Assembly: GCA_046565505.1 (NCBI GenBank)
Contig: JBKHYJ010000106.1
Location: forward strand, 1-27,317
Length of the DNA stretch: 27,317 bases
From: JBKHYJ01 sp046565505
GTDB lineage: Bacteria; Acidobacteriota; Blastocatellia; UBA7656
Direction: 5' to 3'
The position numbers were made by a program, and so were the translations under genes. This document shows, one piece after another, positions 1 through 7,742 of the stretch. Position 1 is the stretch's first letter; the number at the start of each line of letters is the position of its first letter. Below the pieces are notes generated by a model, which saw nothing but the letters and a program-made list of their open reading frames with translations, ran no database searches and was not told the DNA's origin.

Positions 1-2
1 GG

Positions 3-734
3 CCTCCTTCCGCTGATCGACTGGCAGCGAGTCCCGGCGGTCGTGGGCTGGGAAGCCCGGACGCCAAGCAGCAGGATGTGCCGCCGCCACCTCCTCCGTT
101 CCCCGGCACGCCGCCTGTGAGGGAAGCTCGTCCAGAGCCGCTGCGGTCTCTCATCGGGGCGACCGAAGAGGACTTGAGGGAGGTCGAGCGATACTTACCA
201 GAGGGGGCGAAGGTTTACACCTACCCTGTCAGCGAATCGAGCTTGGCGGCTGCGATTATGACCGCTGACCTGGATGGGGATGGTAAGGATGATACTGTAG
301 TCGTCTACAGCGAGCGCAACCCAAAGCCTGAAGAGGGCAGCCTCCCGTTGATTATGAGTGTTCTAGCGCAGAACGGTAAGATGCTACGAGTACGTTCTTC
401 GACTCTCCTCTTGGGCGAGATATTCTTTAATCCGCGAATCGAAGGTATTGGTGGCCCGATTGCTATCCAAGATGTGACAGGGGATGGGCGTCCAGAGATA
501 ATCGTAGTTTCTGGTGGAGGCGCAAGTGTTGGGGGCGCCCTTCAGGCTTTTTCTTTCAATGGTGTCACTCTGCTAGAAGTAGCACACATCGGAGGCCATT
601 TCTTCAAAGTACGAAGCCGAGGTGTCAGCAAGGCAAGTTTAATTACTGCGCGGTGGAACGGGGAGAAAGAGGCGAGGACATACGAATGGAGCGGGGAGGC
701 ATTCGAGCAGGTGGGCAGGCCCAAATCGCAGTGA
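3..734 (+). CDS. FG-GAP/VCBS-like repeat protein, 5' partial
   Basis: The reading frame is open to the left edge of the window, so the true start may lie outside. A GTG at 78 is the first internal start-like codon but has only a weak ribosome site. The visible part begins with a run of six prolines, then a globular region. Two calcium-loop-like motifs stand out: ADLDGDGKDD, followed by VVVYSE, and QDVTGDGRPE, followed by IIVVSGGG. They resemble the DxDxDG loops of FG-GAP/VCBS beta-propeller repeats of extracytoplasmic proteins. Function and partner are unknown. Base composition looks less GC-rich than in the downstream genes. It ends at TGA 732-734 and is followed by a gene-free stretch. Calling it a secreted repeat protein is inference from the motifs; the signal peptide, if any, is not in view. 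Confidence 0.6.
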   Translation, partial: PPSADRLAASPGGRGLGSPDAKQQDVPPPPPPFPGTPPVREARPEPLRSLIGATEEDLREVERYLPEGAKVYTYPVSESSLAAAIMTADLDGDGKDDTVVVYSERNPKPEEGSLPLIMSVLAQNGKMLRVRSSTLLLGEIFFNPRIEGIGGPIAIQDVTGDGRPEIIVVSGGGASVGGALQAFSFNGVTLLEVAHIGGHFFKVRSRGVSKASLITARWNGEKEARTYEWSGEAFEQVGRPKSQ

Positions 735-1030
735 TGAGGATCAGGCACGCGCATGGTTAAGCGGCGGGAGTTGGCATAGTCAGCCCCGCCCCGGCCGGCC
801 GAGTCAAGGACCCCCGGCATCAAAGACGAAGCTAAGAAGCGGGCCGGGTTTTCAAGCCGCACGAATCTAGGATCATACATCTGTCAGACGGCTTGTGGCC
901 CCGCCCTTACTCAGCCTTCGTTATTATTCCACGCGGCAGGAGGCGCCCCGCCGCCTCGTGATCAGGATGTCCTCGCTCCTTCCTATACCTGCTAGACTCA
1001 TTAACAGGTCTGCTGTTATTGTTTCTGCTC

Positions 1031-1036
1031 TATAAT
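1031..1036 (+). promoter_or_regulatory. Candidate -10 box for lipoprotein gene
   Basis: An exact TATAAT lies 38 nt upstream of the ATG at 1075 in an AT-richer stretch. No good -35 hexamer is found 16-18 nt upstream (the TTAACA at 1001-1006 is too far), so the call rests on the -10 alone. Confidence 0.4.
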
Positions 1037-1049
1037 CGCATCAGGTTGT

Positions 1050-1073
1050 AAAACCCCCTGACATAGAGGTTTT
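1050..1073 (+). promoter_or_regulatory. Small inverted repeat over the ribosome site
   Basis: AAAACC at 1050-1055 is the reverse complement of GGTTTT at 1068-1073, with a 12-nt loop. The right arm overlaps the AGAGGT ribosome-binding site just before ATG 1075, so the hairpin could mask translation initiation. The stem is short and AU-rich, so the effect is speculative. Confidence 0.3.
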
Positions 1074-1074
1074 A

Positions 1075-1470
1075 ATGTTCCGAATAATAGTTATTTTGAT
1101 GCTCCTGGTGTTTGCGGGCGGTTGTAAGCATCAGCCCCCGCTCGAAGATGTCGATAAGGCGGCCGCCCTATTCTTTCAGCGATTGAATGACGCCGAGTAC
1201 GACGCCATATATAAGGACGCATCGACGCGGCTCAAAACGAACAAGACTCGCGACGCGGTCGTCGAAAGCCTCAAGGAACTGACCGCCAGAGGAAGGCTCC
1301 AGGAGCACAGGCGAATCAACACATCTTACCAGGAGCAGGGTAAGGATCGAATAGCAACGCCTGTCTACTCCACATTTTTTGAGCAGTCCAGGGGCGAGCT
1401 CGCCATTACTTTTATCGACGAGGGCGGAGAGTGGAAGCTCATCGCCTTTGAATTTAAACTGCGCGGTTGA
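1075..1470 (+). CDS. Small lipoprotein, DUF4019/DUF3887-like
   Basis: This 131-residue protein starts with a short hydrophobic signal and a lipobox-like end, FAGGC, with the lipidated cysteine at residue 17. It would be exported and anchored to a membrane. The mature part is a single alpha/beta domain with the pattern of small NTF2-like or DUF4019-type proteins: an N-terminal helix containing LFFQRLNDAEYDAIY, and C-terminal strands ending in GEWKLIAFEFKLRG. The family assignment is by eye and uncertain; no catalytic residues can be named. AGAGGT upstream of the ATG supports the start. The protease gene follows 76 nt later in the same direction, so the two could be co-transcribed, though no functional link is evident. 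Confidence 0.75.
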   Translation: MFRIIVILMLLVFAGGCKHQPPLEDVDKAAALFFQRLNDAEYDAIYKDASTRLKTNKTRDAVVESLKELTARGRLQEHRRINTSYQEQGKDRIATPVYSTFFEQSRGELAITFIDEGGEWKLIAFEFKLRG

Positions 1471-1546
1471 TGAGAAGTAAACATGTGAGACGAACGGCGT
1501 GTGCAGAGCCCGAAGCCCGGAACTCGCCGTCTGGTTTGGAGGCATT

Positions 1547-4500
1547 ATGATAAGGAGATTGCTGTTATCAATCGTCGCGGCCGCGATGCTCGTTCTGACT
1601 TCCGCGGCCGGCGCGGACGTTCGATCATTTTTGAGTGATTCGGGGGAGCCGAAGCCCCTGCCGTCGCGCAAGGCAGAGGCCGCATACCGCGGAGCCGCCG
1701 CCGTCAACGCGGGCACTTATAGGAGCCCCGGACACTTGCGCAAGGTCCTCATCGCCGCCGCGGACGACAAGGCCATCATTCAAGCAAGGCAGTCCGGCGC
1801 GGCAGAGGTCGCTGATTATGGGTCGTTCAAGCTCTTTGTGATGAATGACGCAGCGCTCGAATCGAACAGCAGCGCTTTCGGGCCCGCGAGTTCCGGCGCG
1901 GCCCAAAGCCCCGGCGACAAGTCTCCTTACCTGGTGCGAGATGATTTCAACGTTTTGCTCCTGCGCTCCGGCGCTATCGACACGACGGCCGAGGACGCGC
2001 CCGGCAGCTTCGTCGGCCTGGGCGGCCCGAATGGCTCCGCCGCAAGCCTTGCCGGCGGCCTTCGCCGCGGCGATGAATATAAAACGACAGAGCTCAGGCT
2101 TGTTCAATTCGTAGGCCCTGTGAAGCGCGAGTGGCTCGAACGTCTGAAGGCGAGCGGGATAGAGCCGGTCGCTTACGTGCCCAACAACGGCTACCTCGTG
2201 CGCGGCACCCCCTCAGCGAGGTCGCGGCTCGCCGAGTCGGCCGCCGCGGCCATGTCGCGCGGCGAAGGCTTCATTCAGTGGGAAGCGCCTTTCATCGACG
2301 AGTACAAGATTCACCCCGCGCTCGCGCGGGCGGTGAGCGACCAGGCCGGCGGGCAGGTCGCAGTTACGATTCAGGTGGCGCGCAGCATTTCAGACGCTAG
2401 GGCGGGCGACGCTGACCTGAAGGCTGCCAGGAAGCTCGCCTCATCCGTCATCGGCGACGCCTACGGGGTGCTCGGCTTCACTAACTTGAGAATGAGAATT
2501 GACGCGGGCAGGCTCGCGGAACTGGTCTCGCTCCCGAACGTCGTAAACGTCGAGCCGTGGGCCCCGCCTCAAATGTTCGATGAGCGGTCGTCGCAGATCA
2601 TAGCGGGCGACCTGACGGGCGACGGCAAGTCTGTGCGCGGCCCGGGTTACATGGCCTGGCTTGCGTCTCACGGCTTCTCGTCGAAATTCGGGTTCGCAAT
2701 TGACGTTACGGATTCCGGCATCGACAGGGGCTTCACCGCCGCGGACAAACTTCACCCCGTTTTCCTCGACTCGAACAGCCAGAGCCGCGTCGTTTACGCC
2801 CGCGATTACACGTCCGAACTTGACCCGGGCGACGTGGGCGGGCATGGGACGCTCAACCTCTCGATAGCGGGCGGGGGGGGCCCCGCCTCGGCCAATGGCT
2901 CGCGCGACCCTAACGGGTTCAACTACGGGCTGGGCGTCGCGCCATTCGCCCTGCTGGGGTCGTCAAAGATATTCCAATCGACGGGGCGATTCGACCTCAT
3001 AGAACCTTACACGAAGCTAATATCCGAAGCGTACCGGGATGGCGCGCGCGTCTCGTCCAACAGTTGGGGCGCGGTCTCTAACTCCTACACCATAGACTCA
3101 CAAGAGTACGACGCGCGCGTCCGCGACGCGGTGCCCGCGCAGCCGGGCAATCAAGAAATCTCCATCTGCTTCGCGGCCGGCAACGCGGGCGGCCCGAAGG
3201 CCATAGGGTCGCCCGGCTCTGCCAAGAACGTCCTCTCCGTCGCCGCGAGCGAGAGCTCTCGCAAGGACGGGACGGACGGGTGTAACGTTAAGGACGATAA
3301 TTCCGACAGCGCGATGGACGTGGCGTTCTTCTCGTCGCGCGGCCCGCTCGAAGATGGCAGGCTCAAGCCAGACATAACGGCGCCGGGCACTCACATAGAA
3401 GGCGCGGCCTCCCAGCACCCCGACTTCGACGGGACCGGCGTCTGCGGCCAGGACATAGAGAAGCCATACTTCCCGCAGGGGCAAACGCTCTACACCTGGT
3501 CGTCCGGCACGAGCCACTCGACCCCGCAAATCGCGGGCGCGGTGGCGCTCGCCAGACAGTTCTTCCTCGACCGCGGCGAAGAGCCGAGCGCCGCTCTCGT
3601 AAAAGCCCTGCTCGTCAACACGCCCACTTACATGACGGGGGAGGGCGCGGGAGGCGACCTGCCGCACCCCGCGCAAGGCTGGGGACTCGTCAACCTCAAT
3701 CGCGCCTTCGACCCCGCTCCGAAAATCTTCGTCAACCAGACGACGACGTTCAACGACAGCGGGCAGGAGTTCGTGATTACAGGCGAGGTCAGGGACTCGA
3801 CGCGGCCCTTCCGCGTGACGCTCGCATGGACGGATGCGCCGGGATTTTCGGGCTTCGCGCCGTGGGTGAATGACCTCGACCTCGAAGTCACGGTCAATGG
3901 CGAGACCTACAGGGGCAATAATTTCGCGGGCCAGGAGTCGCAGCCCGGCGGTAGGCAGAACACGAAGGACAACACGGAGGCCGTGTGGCTCCCGGCGGGG
4001 ACGGTCGGCACATTCATGATTCGCGTTCGCGCTTCTAACATCGCGGGCGACGGGGTGCCGGGTAATTCGGATGCCACGGACCAGGACTTCGCGCTGGTGG
4101 TCTACAACGCCGAGCGAAAAGACGTGCCGGTCATCACTGTTTTGGACGCCCACCTCCCGGATGGCTCCGACGCCTACGCCAACCCCGGCGAGACCGTGAC
4201 GATGAACGTCGTCGCGATGAACCAATCACCCGTGTCACTCGTAAATGGGCATGGCACCCTCTCGACGAACACCGCCGGGGTGACGGTCACGCGCGGGGCG
4301 TCGGACTTCCCGACCATCGCAGGCAGGCAGGCGGCCCCCAACAGCACGCCATTCACGTTCACAGTAGACAGGAACGTCGCATGCGGCAGCACTATTCAAT
4401 TCGTGCTCGACGTTACGAGCGAAGGCAGCGTCTCGCGCGCGCCGTTTAAAGTCGTAGTCGGCAGAAGGCTGTTCTCGCAGTTCTTCTCGGACGCCGTCGA

Positions 4501-5062
4501 ATCGGGCGAGTCGCAGTTCACGCACGGCAGCGGCGTTAAGAAGAAGAAGAAGAAATCGGACACGACCGACACCTGGTCGATCTCCACTAAGAGGTTTAAT
4601 TCCGGCACGCACTCATGGTTTTCGACGGACCCCGGCAAGCAAGTCGACACGCACCTCGACACGATACCGATAACTTTGCCCGCCGATGCGCGCGACCTCT
4701 CGCTCGTCTTCATGCACACTTTTGAATTCGAGGGCGGCGCATTCGACGGCGGCGTGATAGAGATTTCGACGGGCGGCGACTTTGAAGACCTCGGCCCGAA
4801 GATCCTGCAAGGCAAGTACAATGGCGTCATCTGGGAGCGCACCACGAACGCGCTGGCGGGGAAGGCCGGTTGGGTCGAAGGCCGCCTGGGCGCGCTTCAG
4901 CCGGTCGTGGTCGACCTCAGCAGCTACGCCGGCAAGACCGTGACGATCCGGTTCAGATTGGCGACAGACCCGGACGGCAAGGGGCTCGGCTGGTTCATCG
5001 ACGACGTAAGGCTCGAAGGAAACCGCGTGACCTGTTCTGCCGTGGCGCTGTCTGATGAGTGA
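1547..5062 (+). CDS. Secreted subtilisin-like (S8) serine protease
   Basis: This 1171-residue protease has a classic signal peptide (MIRRLLLSIVAAAML, ending near SAAGA). An N-terminal region of about 350 residues probably includes the propeptide. The catalytic domain carries Asp389 in TDSGI, His433 in GGHGT, oxyanion Asn546 in AAGN and Ser656 in GTSHSTP, the expected order for family S8. Beta-rich C-terminal regions follow: one around residues 730-860 like the jelly roll of large S8 proteases, a CARDB-like segment, a six-lysine run (998-1003), and a final domain ending in GWFIDDVRLEG, as in MAM/immune-inhibitor-type modules. The ATG at 1547 was chosen over an in-frame GTG at 1499 because GGAGG (1538-1542) sits 4 nt upstream and the signal peptide begins there. 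It probably acts outside the cytoplasm on proteins; the substrate is unknown. Confidence 0.96.
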   Translation: MIRRLLLSIVAAAMLVLTSAAGADVRSFLSDSGEPKPLPSRKAEAAYRGAAAVNAGTYRSPGHLRKVLIAAADDKAIIQARQSGAAEVADYGSFKLFVMNDAALESNSSAFGPASSGAAQSPGDKSPYLVRDDFNVLLLRSGAIDTTAEDAPGSFVGLGGPNGSAASLAGGLRRGDEYKTTELRLVQFVGPVKREWLERLKASGIEPVAYVPNNGYLVRGTPSARSRLAESAAAAMSRGEGFIQWEAPFIDEYKIHPALARAVSDQAGGQVAVTIQVARSISDARAGDADLKAARKLASSVIGDAYGVLGFTNLRMRIDAGRLAELVSLPNVVNVEPWAPPQMFDERSSQIIAGDLTGDGKSVRGPGYMAWLASHGFSSKFGFAIDVTDSGIDRGFTAADKLHPVFLDSNSQSRVVYARDYTSELDPGDVGGHGTLNLSIAGGGGPASANGSRDPNGFNYGLGVAPFALLGSSKIFQSTGRFDLIEPYTKLISEAYRDGARVSSNSWGAVSNSYTIDSQEYDARVRDAVPAQPGNQEISICFAAGNAGGPKAIGSPGSAKNVLSVAASESSRKDGTDGCNVKDDNSDSAMDVAFFSSRGPLEDGRLKPDITAPGTHIEGAASQHPDFDGTGVCGQDIEKPYFPQGQTLYTWSSGTSHSTPQIAGAVALARQFFLDRGEEPSAALVKALLVNTPTYMTGEGAGGDLPHPAQGWGLVNLNRAFDPAPKIFVNQTTTFNDSGQEFVITGEVRDSTRPFRVTLAWTDAPGFSGFAPWVNDLDLEVTVNGETYRGNNFAGQESQPGGRQNTKDNTEAVWLPAGTVGTFMIRVRASNIAGDGVPGNSDATDQDFALVVYNAERKDVPVITVLDAHLPDGSDAYANPGETVTMNVVAMNQSPVSLVNGHGTLSTNTAGVTVTRGASDFPTIAGRQAAPNSTPFTFTVDRNVACGSTIQFVLDVTSEGSVSRAPFKVVVGRRLFSQFFSDAVESGESQFTHGSGVKKKKKKSDTTDTWSISTKRFNSGTHSWFSTDPGKQVDTHLDTIPITLPADARDLSLVFMHTFEFEGGAFDGGVIEISTGGDFEDLGPKILQGKYNGVIWERTTNALAGKAGWVEGRLGALQPVVVDLSSYAGKTVTIRFRLATDPDGKGLGWFIDDVRLEGNRVTCSAVALSDE
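4538..4555 (+). repeat. (AAG)5AAA microsatellite within the protease gene
   Basis: Five AAG codons and one AAA encode Lys998-Lys1003 between two C-terminal beta domains. Gain or loss of a unit stays in frame and would only change linker length and charge. Confidence 0.9.
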
Positions 5063-5086
5063 AGCTTTTCGTAAGTGTTGATTCAT

Positions 5087-5115
5087 GCGCGGGCCGATGC
5101 TCGTTCGGCCCGCGC
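5087..5115. terminator. Hairpin between convergent genes
   Basis: A perfect 11-bp GC-rich inverted repeat (GCGCGGGCCGA at 5087-5097 and TCGGCCCGCGC at 5105-5115) with a 7-nt loop lies 25 nt after the protease stop and 56 nt from the end of the opposing glutaredoxin-like gene. It has no U tract on either side, so it is a strong RNA hairpin that could work as a bidirectional terminator or 3'-end stabiliser rather than a textbook intrinsic terminator. Confidence 0.6.
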
Positions 5116-5170
5116 ACTGTTCCTGACAGCATCGTCAAGGCTGCGCATACGAATCGCGCCCGGCCGCGAA

Positions 5171-5440
5171 TCATTCGCCGCCCCTTCGCCTGAGCTTCGC
5201 GAGCTTGCGCTTGAACTCGCGCGCATCGACCCTGTGCTTGAAGGCCTTCACGCCGTCGATGTAGACGACCGGGATGTCGAACTTTAAGCTGTCGCGCAGG
5301 GCCGAGTCTTCGTCGATATTGATTTCTTCGAGTGTGAATTCATCCCCGCACCCCGCCGCCCGTATGCTGGCCTTTGCTTCTTCGCATAGGTGGCAGCCCG
5401 GCCGCGAATATATGGTCACGCTTGCTTTCCTCATGTCCAT
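5171..5440 (-). CDS. Glutaredoxin-like thiol protein (DUF836 type)
   Basis: An 89-residue protein with a thioredoxin fold signature. The first strand, VTIYSRPGC, leads to the redox motif Cys16-His-Leu-Cys19, then comes the helix of the glutaredoxin active site, a cis-proline-type segment (DIPVVYIDG) and a basic C-terminal helix. Length and motif fit the short glutaredoxin/DUF836 family, which carries out cytoplasmic dithiol-disulfide exchange; the partner is unknown. It lies 18 nt downstream of the PAP2 gene on the same strand and is probably co-transcribed with it. The start could also be the second Met, two codons later; neither has a strong ribosome site. Confidence 0.88.
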   Translation of the reverse strand: MDMRKASVTIYSRPGCHLCEEAKASIRAAGCGDEFTLEEINIDEDSALRDSLKFDIPVVYIDGVKAFKHRVDAREFKRKLAKLRRRGGE

Positions 5441-5458
5441 TCCGGCGTCGCGGCGCGA

Positions 5459-6373
5459 TCATAATCCCCACGCCATAGAGAGCCCGTATTCATGATTGGC
5501 CCTGCTGTACAGAGGGCTTATTGCCGGCAATAACCGTGACCTCGAATGACCGGCTTGCCTGACATTAACGTCGAGGGCGGGGTCATGGTGCGCGTGGTAG
5601 ACGTACCGGCCTATGCCGTAACCTATGGCGCTGCCCACCAGCACGTCTGACAGGAAGTGATTGCGGCCCGTGAAGCGTGAGACGCTTACGAGGCCGGCTA
5701 AGGTGTATGACGCTATTTGTACGGGGAGGTTGTCGTACTCGTGCGCGACGACCGTGGCGACTGACCATGCGGTGACCGAGTGCCCGGACGGGAAGGCGTT
5801 GCCGCCGTTAAAGAATTTGGCCTCGCCCGGCTGGTTAATCGGCCGCTTGCGCTGCGTTATTCCCTTGAGAGATTCGTAGACTATTATGCCATCGACTAAG
5901 GCCTCGCCGGCCAGGATGCCTGTCTCGCGCGCCCTGTCGTCGCCCGCGGCCCGGCCGACCAGGTAGAAGCCGCCTGCTATGCCGCCGCCGACGTACCCTA
6001 TGCCCATTTTGCTTATATTTTTGCTCAAAGACAGGCGACTGGGGTTGTTGCCGAGCCTTGCCGCCGTGTGTTCGTCGGTGGCGATGAGTGCCGCCGTCGA
6101 AACGCCGAAGACCGCGGCCCACCGCGCGCCCGCGCCATGAAGGTGCAGCGGCGAGGTCCAGATTGCCCTCTGGTCATGCAGAAGGTTTTTGAAGAATTCC
6201 CGCTCGAGCGACGGCTTGCCCGACGTTTGGGCGGCGGGGGCCGGGGTCGAGGAATCAGGCTGTTGTACGGTATTAGTATCGGGCGTTGTTTGTGCCGCTG
6301 CGAGCGCGGGCGTAATGACGATAAGAGCGAGGACCGCTGCGCTACCCCTCAGGCGTGTTCCCATGTGTGCCAT
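5459..6373 (-). CDS. PAP2-superfamily phosphatase, exported
   Basis: This 304-residue protein has all three motifs of the phosphatidic acid phosphatase type 2 family: Lys170-x6-Arg177-Pro178, Pro195-Ser-Gly-His198, and Ser232-Arg233-x5-His239-x3-Asp243. His198 and His239 would be the catalytic pair. A signal-like N-terminus (LALIVITPALAAAQ) is followed by a Pro/Thr/Ser-rich linker, and hydrophobic segments flank the motifs, so the active site probably faces the periplasm or membrane surface. The substrate could be a lipid phosphate or undecaprenyl pyrophosphate; the sequence does not decide. The ATG at 6373 was chosen because GAGGTGAG lies just upstream; an in-frame ATG 19 codons earlier (6430) lacks this. 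The glutaredoxin-like gene follows closely. Confidence 0.93.
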   Translation of the reverse strand: MAHMGTRLRGSAAVLALIVITPALAAAQTTPDTNTVQQPDSSTPAPAAQTSGKPSLEREFFKNLLHDQRAIWTSPLHLHGAGARWAAVFGVSTAALIATDEHTAARLGNNPSRLSLSKNISKMGIGYVGGGIAGGFYLVGRAAGDDRARETGILAGEALVDGIIVYESLKGITQRKRPINQPGEAKFFNGGNAFPSGHSVTAWSVATVVAHEYDNLPVQIASYTLAGLVSVSRFTGRNHFLSDVLVGSAIGYGIGRYVYHAHHDPALDVNVRQAGHSRSRLLPAISPLYSRANHEYGLSMAWGL

Positions 6374-6467
6374 GTTTCTCACCTCAATCATGGATTTCGG
6401 CGTCCAACTTTGGCGGATCAACAAAGGCAATGCGTACTCTTAAGTCCGAAGTGATAAAGTAATTCGC

Positions 6468-6547
6468 CCCGGTATGATGTGTGATTCTGTAAAAGAACTG
6501 TACATATCCGAGGCGACATAGGATCTGACAGCAATCTTCATACCGGG
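6468..6547. repeat. 80-nt imperfect hairpin in divergent intergenic region
   Basis: CCCGGTATGA (6468-6477) is exactly complementary in reverse to TCATACCGGG (6538-6547). Inside, GATTCTGT pairs with ACAG-C-AATC with one bulge, so the stem continues after a small asymmetric loop. The structure could be a regulatory RNA fold, a MITE-like remnant or a protein-binding site. Confidence 0.5.
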
Positions 6548-6713
6548 ACCCGATCACAACACGCATGCGTAAAACCCCCTCACCATGCCTTGAGACCATG
6601 CGCGCGTAGCCAGTCTCTAATCTGAAAGGCGCGCGCGCGGGGTACATTTTCGTTTTTGCTCTGCCTGACGCAAGCCGCGTCATCAAGGCCCGCGTTCACA
6701 TCAGGTGGGTTGC

Positions 6714-6743
6714 TTGACAAATCCGATGGCTACATGTTACATA
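6714..6743 (+). promoter_or_regulatory. Candidate promoter for the respiratory block
   Basis: An exact TTGACA (6714-6719) is followed after 18 nt by TACATA (6738-6743), preceded by TG as in an extended -10 element. The -10 is a poor match, so the -35 carries most of the support. The predicted 5' leader before the Rieske start would be roughly 170 nt and would include the CCTGAAC/GTTCAGG inverted repeat. Confidence 0.35.
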
Positions 6744-6917
6744 CCTGAACAATTCATTATACGAAGCTGACAAAAGAATTCGAAGGTTCAGGATCAATGG
6801 GAAACGTGCGACAAAATTCATACAGTATAACTCGTCGAGGCGCGCGTCGCGCCTCAGGGCAGAGGCAATGTAATAATCGTCTTTCTTTTGATGGACGCAA
6901 TCTTGGAGACCTCCGGC

Positions 6918-7658
6918 ATGGACACTGCTCAGGATACGAACCAGAATGTAGATACTCAGAAAGTTGAAGGTGAGGATAAGCCGAAAGCGACTACGTCGGC
7001 GGAGGAGAAGCAAAAAGCAGCACCAAAAATCGAAGTGAAGCCGAAGGCAGCGCCGCCCGCGCAGAAAGCGTCTGCGTCAGCCGCAGATAAGCCGCCAGCA
7101 AAAGTAGCATCCAAGCCACCCGTCGGCTCTTCGGCAGGAGCCAAGACCAAGACCGTCACAAGCGAACCGCCCCCGGACCCGGTCAATAAGATGCGGCGCA
7201 GCATCGTGTGGACCTCGGTAGGCGCGTTCCTTGCCACGAGCTTTCTGATGTTCCTGCGCTTCTTCCTGCCGCGGACCATCTTCGAGCCCAGCACGGTGTT
7301 CCGCGTCGGCTACCCGTCGGATTTCGGGTTCGGCGTCGACACGAAATTCCAACAGCAGTACCGCATCTGGGTCGTCCGCAACGCCGAGCGGCTGTTCGTA
7401 ATCTACGCGCGCTGCACTCACCTCGGGTGCACCCCAGACTGGAAGCCTAGCGAGAACAAGTTCAAATGCCCTTGCCACGGGTCGGGCTACACGAGCGAGG
7501 GGATAAATTTTGAGGGACCCGCGCCGCGCCCCATGGACCGCGCGCGCGTGGAGATCGATTCCACGGGCCAGATCGTCGTCGATACGAGCATACTCTACCA
7601 GTGGCCGAAGGGCGAAGAAACCCAGTTCAATAAAGACGGCGCGTACATTCCGGTTTAA
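6918..7658 (+). CDS. Rieske [2Fe-2S] protein of a bc/b6f-type complex
   Basis: The iron-sulfur subunit, which takes one electron from quinol at the Qo site and passes it to a c-type cytochrome. The cluster ligands are Cys166 and His168 in CTHLGC and Cys184 and His187 in CPCHGS; Cys171 and Cys186 would form the usual disulfide. A single membrane helix lies at about residues 95-118. The first 90 residues are an unusual extension rich in Ala, Lys and Pro that would stay in the cytoplasm if the helix acts as a signal anchor. The ATG at 6918 has GGAG 9 nt upstream (6905-6908). The in-frame ATG at 6891 has no ribosome site, so 246 residues are preferred. It is the first gene of the respiratory block; the cytochrome b gene follows after 84 nt. 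Confidence 0.95.
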   Translation: MDTAQDTNQNVDTQKVEGEDKPKATTSAEEKQKAAPKIEVKPKAAPPAQKASASAADKPPAKVASKPPVGSSAGAKTKTVTSEPPPDPVNKMRRSIVWTSVGAFLATSFLMFLRFFLPRTIFEPSTVFRVGYPSDFGFGVDTKFQQQYRIWVVRNAERLFVIYARCTHLGCTPDWKPSENKFKCPCHGSGYTSEGINFEGPAPRPMDRARVEIDSTGQIVVDTSILYQWPKGEETQFNKDGAYIPV

Positions 7659-7742
7659 GCCGACCCGCCGCCGGCCGGACCTGTTTTTGTGACCTTAAAT
7701 TTTTCCGAGTTTTCTAGCGACAAGTAATCCGGGAGCACAATA

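Larger units (their letters stand above)
735..1074. other. Intergenic region, no gene seen
   Basis: About 340 nt without a convincing gene. An antisense frame (542-880) crosses the end of the upstream gene and has no recognisable content. The right end carries a TATAAT box and a small inverted repeat next to the lipoprotein gene, listed separately. No convincing terminator was seen after the upstream gene. Confidence 0.6.
6374..6917. other. Divergent intergenic region before the respiratory block
   Basis: About 544 nt between the divergent PAP2 and Rieske genes, less GC-rich than its surroundings. It contains a long imperfect hairpin (6468-6547), an exact TTGACA (6714-6719), and a 7-bp inverted repeat CCTGAAC/GTTCAGG (6744-6750 and 6786-6792). 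Small antisense frames here (6384-6686, 6696-7013) show no family signature and no ribosome site, so no gene is called. Confidence 0.65.

Noticed and set aside
1499..1546. GTG start 16 codons upstream of the protease ATG
   Set aside because: It would put a polar stretch before a normal signal peptide; the ATG at 1547 has a good ribosome site.
3098..4225. 375-codon open frame on the - strand inside the protease gene
   Set aside because: Arg/Val-rich translation with no motif; a shadow of the conserved S8 coding frame.
1047..6582. Shared 12-mer GTAAAACCCCCT near 1048 and 6571
   Set aside because: The match does not extend and the contexts differ, so it is probably chance rather than a repeat family.
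6384..6686. 100-codon frame on the - strand just upstream of the PAP2 gene
   Set aside because: No ribosome site, no family signature, and it crosses the long hairpin. It cannot be excluded as a small gene but is not supported.
6891..6917. Upstream ATG for the Rieske gene
   Set aside because: No ribosome site before it, whereas the ATG at 6918 has GGAG at a usable distance.
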